From assembly GCF_040436345.1 (NCBI RefSeq), contig NC_133221.1, positions 25,435,665 to 25,499,664 of the forward strand: a stretch of DNA of 64,000 nucleotides, given 5' to 3'. The DNA comes from Pagrus major (Eukaryota > Chordata > Actinopteri > Spariformes > Sparidae). The position numbers and the translations under genes were made by a program. This document shows, one piece after another, positions 57,698-64,000 of this stretch. A model generated the notes under the pieces. That model saw only the letters and a list, made by a program, of their open reading frames with translations, was not told the origin of the DNA and searched no databases. Each line of letters starts with the position of its first letter. The stretch's first letter is position 1.

Positions 57698-60600
57698 CTT
57701 TTCCTTCCCTGACCAATACAGCAGGACACACTATCTCAACATGAGCTAGTAAAATTCTCAAGAGTTAGCATGGGGCCTCCTGTCACCTGACACGATGTAT
57801 GTTACAGTGTTATAATGTAAATGAAGCTCAACTGTGTCTCAGCCTTCACTCAGTTTTGAGTGACCTGCTCTATTTTGGTTTTGCCCGTTGCCTCCCTCCG
57901 GCTGCACTTGTTACAAAAATTCATGGCATGACAGCAGATGTAAACACAGTGTCCTGCTCTTAAAATGACCAGTCAAAAGCTAATGGTTAAGTCTGACATA
58001 ACAGGAAGGTCTTCTATCTGACCTGAACGAAACATTGCAGCCCAGGTAATTTATTTTTCTTGAAAATAGGCAAAGCCATGACAAAGACATGATCCATTCA
58101 AAGCTGGGGTTGGTATGATTGTAGAAACCAGCAAGCGTACGCTAAATTCTCTCCAAACTAACTGCTGTCCCGTAGCTCTTGCTGGCTAGTAGGCAGATGT
58201 GTTTGCAGCTAAGTTCAACACGCTCTCTTAGCTTTTTAAGTCTAGTACAGTAGATGCATAAACGTACAAGTCTATTGAATGCCACAATCATATAAACACA
58301 AACAAAAAAGCCATCACAAACGTTCCTCAGTCCGAAAAGGCTACCCGGCGCAACACTTACTCCTTACTACTATAGGTGTGTGCTTTGTGCTAACTGGGTT
58401 AGCTTGGCTCAGGGGCTGTGTGCTTTGCGCTAACGTTAGCCTCTACATAAGTACTATACTGCAGAATCGCCAACTCAACTTTCCTGCCCCTCAGCTCCAT
58501 GGTCCATTTTTGATCACTCTTTCGGTATGAACAAGCACCACATGGCAAAAAGAAAAAGTTAGACCTTAGTGGAGCAATTAACCTAAAAAGAGCCGGAAAT
58601 TTCCCTCAGGAGTTCCCTCAGAGCTGATTGGAAAATGAATACTGGATTAGCATTGGTCAGGTTGATAAAAGAAACAGTTCCAAGTGAATGCTAATGTGGC
58701 TCTGTGTCTGCTAGATGTGTAAATGAGAACCTTTTTTTTTTTGGCACTGTTACAATTTGCTAAATGTTGCAATAACAATGCATTTCTTGCTTGTACTCCT
58801 TTACGATGTAAATTGTAAGATGCTTTATGTTTACATCCCCTATTTATCCCTCTTGTTATTTTAATGCTATTTAGCCTCACAATATCCAACTACCTGTAAC
58901 AACCACATGTCCACATGGAAATCACTGGGGCTTCATCTAATCTTATCATGACATCACTGAAGTTTCATCCGATCTTATCACGCCCCTTCCTTCTCCATCC
59001 GAGCCCTCCTCTCCCCTGTCCTTCTGATGGCCCTGCTCCAAACCTCTGCCTTGCGCCCTGCAGCACATCAGCCCAGCTACACTCACTCTTTCTCTCTAAA
59101 AGGCTCCCTCTTCCTTCTCCTCCTCCTCCACTTCCACCCTCTCTCTCCTGTCCAGTGGCCCTTGTCTAAGTGTGTAGTTGTGTCTCTCTCTGAGGCCCAG
59201 TGTGTTAGTGCCAGATGACCTGGAGCCACCCATGACCAGTGGTCCACGGCTAAAGCGATAAGGCAGGGGACTCCTCTCCTTGCCGTACCTCCTTTATTCT
59301 CCTCTCATCACCTTTGATGTTGTTGTTTCTTCCTTTCCTCTTCTTGCTCATGTCTATTGGATATTTCAAACCAGCCTTTCATGACCCACAGTGGGTTGAC
59401 TATGGTTCCTTAATCTAATAATAATAAACATGATTTACTTTATAGACAATCACAGTTAGAGGAGTGTGTCATTACCATTTGCAGCTTCAAATACTTGAGA
59501 TTTATTTAGCCAAGCGTTGAGTAAAATAAGGAAGATTTCTTTCCTTTTTGTAGGGTTGTAATACATTATTAAGCATTACATTAACTAAATATATCTGCAA
59601 TTGGCCTTTTTGTTCACATTCAGATACTCCCCATCCTTTTAAATGTGCTGCTCTGTAAGTCCCAAGGATTTCTTCAAGCCTTTTTGACTGATCTGAAAAC
59701 ATAAATTCTTTTGAACCCAGCAAAAAAAAAAAAAAACAACCTCTCTCCATCTGATCTAGTTCTGGAGAGACGGTCACAGATTGGTATATCCCTGTTAATA
59801 CCCATGTGAGTCAATGGGAAATCTATTTATTTTGTCTCCGAATCAAATCCTCGGTTATCTCATGCAATCTATTGGAACAGTTTGCAAATGATTTTGGGGG
59901 AAATGGCCCGTGTCCCCATTGACTTTGACTGCAGCGTTGCAGGCCAGTGTTGGCTTCTAGAAACCCCAGAGAGTTTTGATTAACCACATCTGGTCCCGCT
60001 CTTTATTGGGATTCATCACTGCAAACTCTTTGGTAATTAGAAAGACCGTCCTTCATGTCAAATCAAAAACATGACTGATGGCTATTTATAATCTTATGAG
60101 TGCATGTGTGTGTGTTGGTTGTATGCAATAGAAAAATCTGATTAATGATGCTCATCTCAGCCTCCCTTGGCTGTCCAAATGTAAACAGAGGACTCAACTG
60201 TTTGCTTGCAGTGTAATTAGTCAGCGGTGACAGGTCTTTTCTCTCTCTCTTTTCTCCCTCTCTGTCTCCCTGTTCGTCTTGTCAACAGGACAGATACGCA
60301 CCATGCTGTCAACAAGCCTGATAGCCAGCACTGGTAGAAAGGTTAAGATTTACATAAAATATAGCTATCTGCTTACACACACTCCACATGAGACGGATTT
60401 CCCATTATTGTGTTTTTTTTTCTCGCTTTCTTTTCTCTCTGCGCTCTCCACCTCTATTATTTCTAATGCAGACTGCCGCTCTGATTGACTCACATACAGA
60501 GGCAAGAATGCACGCATGATTGAGTGCGCACATACACACAAATAGTCATAAACATTCCTCTTTGTTGAGCAGGTAGACAGCAGAATAACGGTCATCTGTC

Positions 60601-61861
60601 ACAGTGAAGGTAACGTGGTCTCGTACACGCTGTCCTACATAACACCGTATACAGTATATATATGTACCTCGTCGTTTTATTGTGCAGAACCTGCTGTCAT
60701 TAACTTATTGTCGTCAAAAGCCAGGGAGGAAAGCGCTCCTTGAAAGACAGCGATGGATTGAGCAATTCAGAGGTTCATTTTCTCGAGAATCCAAGGTTCT
60801 GCAGGGAAGATGCATGTCTTATGGACTGTATATTGTTTGTATCCACTGAATATTTCATGGTTAGTGGTTGAAAGCAATAAAAACAGAAACATGTACAAGA
60901 ACATGAAAGAATATTAAAAGAAGAGTGAGAGAGAAAAACATGAATAAATCTGAATGGACCCTGGTTCTGCTAAAAGAGTGGAAGGGGTCTTTTTGGGGTT
61001 GAGTGGTCGCCTTGTGCCACTAAAATGTCAACTTCCCCATGTGTGCACATAAAGGAGAACTTGCCCTTGACATTTTGCAATATGCTGAGTATCCCTTTAT
61101 TGGGTGCACATCATCATTTAGTGTAACGCCCCGCTCCGGACAGTGAGTTGCATATGAATAAAGCATAAGTTTGAAGCGTGCAGGCAGGGTTGAGAACTTT
61201 TAATATATCGTTACATTAGGTCCTCTGTATCCTTTAATTAGGTGCTTCTGGCAGTCCAGCTTAGTCTACCAGAGGCATCAGAATGAGTGCATTAGTCAAC
61301 ATTGGTTATTTGCTTTTCACTGAGTCTGACTCATTGTGTCATTCATGAGTCATTCATTCAGTTCTATTGATCTTCTTCTTTCAAGCTTTTATCTGTACTC
61401 TCGTTTTCCTTTTTTGCTGTTTGTGTTTCATGCTTTGTCACCCTTTTCCTGAAGCACTTACGACATACAGAGGCAGAAAGTAATTAACTGCATTTCTTCA
61501 AGTACTCTCTGTTTGGTCAGGGACACTAAAGTCAAGGAATTGACCGTTTAAAGCAAATGGTTATACTGCTGGATCTCTGCTTTTTGAGGGAGCACTAAAA
61601 AGAATCGGAGCAGCAGTAAAGATTTTGCTAGAGAGCTTATGTCCTCTCAACAAACATACAGTACATGAACATAAATTGATGAAATCAACAAAACTAAAAA
61701 CTTCAGCAGAGTCGTGAGTCTTGATTTCTTGCCATTCCAGCCATTATGATAAGGTTAGGAAACCTGGATAAGGTGTTGACATGCCACAGTATCCTGGCTC
61801 TTAACAGTGTACTCCAGGTAGCATGTCCAGATTTTTTAAAACTGGGGTTAAGGCTTTATCC
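57698..61861. other. Intergenic, no gene recognised
   Basis: No exon. A direct repeat GTGTGCTTTG[T/C]GCTAAC occurs at about 58378 and 58419, probably inside an old MITE (58.1-58.5 kb). CT-rich sequence lies at 59.0-59.2 kb. Confidence 0.4.
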
Positions 61862-62038
61862 AGGTTGCATTGTGGGTAATGTAGGCACCAGGTTTTGAAA
61901 AGGAAGAAAAATGCGTGGAATAAAAAAGGTGGTATCTGTGATTCTGCTGTATCAAATTTGATCAATTGCAGAAGTGCACTGCTAGACCAGTGGACTGCCT
62001 TTTAAATCCTGGTGCCTACATCACCCACAATGCAACCT
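61862..62038. mobile_element. 177-bp foldback MITE
   Basis: Left AGGTTGCATTGTGGGTAATG and right end, reverse complemented, AGGTTGCATTGTGGGTGATG. The arms match for about 35 bases (through TAGGCACCAGG). Non-coding interior. Confidence 0.8.
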
Positions 62039-62736
62039 AACCACTGAGTGATATCAATTTAGATTTAGATTACATGCAGCTTCCTCTGGAGTCGCAAAAG
62101 GCTTTATACTACTTTTTTCACATATGCAGCAGTACTACCCAAGACCTGTAAACACACTTCAATGTGTATAATTGGAATTTCCAAGAGAGACTTGGTTACA
62201 TCGTTGGCAGCGGTGTTCCTTTTCTGCAAGCCGCTGTGTTGTGTGCTGTGCTGTGTTGTGTTGTGTTTTCTTAGCTTAGCTTCCTCAGTAGAGCGAGCTG
62301 GCTAACTTTGTTTCAAGCTTCTGAGGCTGAACACAGCTTAGTTACAGACATGTGGTACAGAGACGGAGACCCTTTTAAACTCAGCATGGGCACGTCGGAC
62401 GCTCGCCAGGCAGGGATGTGAGGGGTGATCTGACTCCCTTCCCTGGTGACGGGAGACTGTGTTCTTGTCTGGGTGAGAGATGGAGGTTACCGTCTGAGCA
62501 GAGCTATATAAATACAATTTTGTATTATTATTATTATTATTACAGATGCATTTTAACTTAGCTAATTTTAAATAGTTGATAACCTGTATTTAGGAATGTG
62601 TTGCATTTATGAGCTCATCATAGTTTTCAGATGTGAAGTCTTAATCTGCAAAGTAACTATAATTGTCCTTTAAATGTAGTGCAGGAAAACATTCAATATT
62701 TGCCTTTAAAATATAAAGGCATCAAAACTGTACACA

Positions 62737-62775
62737 GTAAGTGAGTAAATGTACTTAGTTACATCCCACCACTGT
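62737..62775. mobile_element. End fragment of the GTACTTAAGTAC repeat
   Basis: GAGTAAATGTACTTAGTTAC and ATCCCACCACTG form the same terminus as the copies at 5.5-6.4 kb. Confidence 0.55.
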
Positions 62776-62957
62776 GCATCCCAACAAACTGGCTGTAAAC
62801 TTTTTTATAGTTACAAGTTACCTGACGCAGCTGTAACTCATCAGAGAGCAGATTTGACTTTCATGTCATAAGACATAAAGTGTCTTCGAGGCCTCGCTCC
62901 TGCAACCCTCCCACTGCCTCCTTAGAAAGTACCCAGACACCCTGCTGGCTCTGAAGC

Positions 62958-63000
62958 AGTAGAGAGGGAGAGAGGGGGGGAGAGAGGGAGAGAGAGGGAG
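62958..63000. repeat. GA-rich simple repeat
   Basis: Runs of GAGAGGGA with one seven-G block; pure purine over about 40 bases. Confidence 0.9.
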
Positions 63001-63417
63001 CTGGCATTAGTCAACATTCTCACTGAGATTTCTCCCTACTGATGCACCACCCACTCCCATGAATGCCAAACAGTTCCTTTATTATCTCTGCATTTACATG
63101 ATTTTCAGGAGCAGCTTAAGCTTTATTCCTCCAGCCTTCCCTCTCCTCCGCCTCCCTGCTCTCCTCCCTTTCCTTTCCCCCCTTCTTCTCTGTCAAAGTG
63201 CTGTATCATTACGTACGCCTGGGATAATCCTGATCCCCTCGCCACTCCCTCCCTCTTCAAGTCTTGAGCCTCACCCTTCAAATTTTTCTGTTTTACAGGG
63301 TGTTCAGAGTGGGGCGGGGGTGGCAGGAGGGCAGAGGGTGGGTTGGGATGTCTTTTTCTTGTGCTACTGCAAAATGATGATGAAACCATATGGAGGCTGG
63401 TGGTTGCGGGGTTTGCA

Positions 63418-63448
63418 GGGAGGGAAATAGGGAGATGGGGTGGGGGGG
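63418..63448 (+). other. Potential G-quadruplex
   Basis: GGGAGGGAAATAGGGAGATG then GGGTGGGGGGG gives five runs of three or more G with loops of 1-5 bases. The surrounding 63.30-63.46 kb is G-rich as well. Confidence 0.6.
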
Positions 63449-63564
63449 ACAGGAGGGGAAGCTACACGGCAGCGTAAATGACTTCTTAGCAGTGCAGCGA
63501 GATGTGAAGGACAGACTGACGTGAGACGGTGTGGTGAGCAAACTAATGAGCTACACATTTCACG

Positions 63565-63830
63565 CCGTGAAAGAAAAGGAAAGAAGGGAGGGAGGGGAGG
63601 GCAGGGAGAGGGAGGAGGGATGGAGCAGGAGGGGCGAGATGATGACAGAGATAGAGAGATGAGAGGAGGAGGAAAAGGAGAGGAGGCGGGGGAAGACGAG
63701 AGAGGAGGAATGATGGAGGGAGAAGGGGAGATGGTGAAGCATTGCATTTAGAAAAAGTTGGGAAAAGGAAGAGGGGAAGAGTGAGAGAGACAGCAAGAAG
63801 GAAAAGAGGGTGGAAGGATAAAGAGTGACA
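63565..63830 (+). repeat. Long polypurine (GA/GGA) tract
   Basis: About 265 bases that are overwhelmingly A and G on the plus strand with few pyrimidine interruptions. All open frames through it on both strands are composition artefacts. Confidence 0.85.
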
Positions 63831-64000
63831 TGAAAAATGACCTTTCTTTCTATTCTCATTTATCCTTGCCATGACAATGAACAATAAAGTTAGCTTCGAT
63901 GAGATATTGCATGTGTACACAGTCTCACAGGCTGCTCAACCCCTTTTTTTATTGCGACTTTCAAAGATTTCTTTTCATCTGATGACAAAGGAAATATGTA

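Noticed and set aside
63120..63920. Many 80-127 codon open frames on both strands
   Set aside because: They are artefacts of purine/pyrimidine-rich simple sequence without stop codons.
1..64000. CRISPR arrays, bacterial operons, phage or plasmid systems
   Set aside because: The window is vertebrate nuclear DNA with introns; tandem repeats found are microsatellites or transposon arms, not spaced direct repeats.

Overview
The window is nuclear DNA of a ray-finned fish, most likely a percomorph teleost. The evidence is three vertebrate multi-exon genes with short GT-AG introns, and an abundance of short inverted-repeat DNA transposons, tRNA-derived SINEs and CA/ATCC microsatellites of the kind common in teleosts. 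No bacterial, plasmid, phage or CRISPR feature was seen.

Layout. (1) 1-95: the 3' end of an unidentified exon with a good splice donor. (2) 4.9-13.9 kb, plus strand: a farnesoid X receptor (FXR) family nuclear receptor of ten coding exons, predicted 493 aa, best read as nr1h5 (FXR-beta) or a diverged nr1h4. Its DNA-binding domain is intact. The ligand-binding domain ends inside helix 11, lacks the AF-2 helix and has lost several bile-acid contact residues. (3) 15.6-27.6 kb, minus strand: brpf3, twelve coding exons and a predicted 1250 aa, with the PHD-zinc knuckle-PHD module, bromodomain and PWWP domain of the BRPF scaffold of HBO1/MOZ acetyltransferase complexes. (4) 30.1-40.9 kb, minus strand: mapk13 (p38-delta MAP kinase), twelve coding exons and 363 aa, with one GC-AG intron. 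(5) 41-64 kb: no recognisable intact gene. It holds a broken acidic coding-like segment (43.6-44.9 kb), a decayed LINE reverse-transcriptase fragment (46.3-46.8 kb), SINE/LINE tails, small MITEs and purine/G-rich tracts near the end.

mapk13 followed by brpf3 in the same orientation matches the human 6p21 order (MAPK14, MAPK13, BRPF3, PNPLA1), so this is conserved vertebrate synteny; the FXR gene lies tail-to-tail with brpf3. The genes are not a pathway unit: one is a stress kinase, one a chromatin scaffold and one a nuclear receptor. All exon joins were checked by hand for splice sites and reading phase, and all three coding sequences are open from start to stop.

Mobile DNA fills much of the introns. 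It includes a hAT-like element with a perfect 8-bp target duplication, a 486-bp foldback element with a 4-bp duplication, and a Tc1-type foldback MITE. The most notable biological observation is the FXR receptor that has lost its ligand-activation machinery while keeping its DNA-binding domain.
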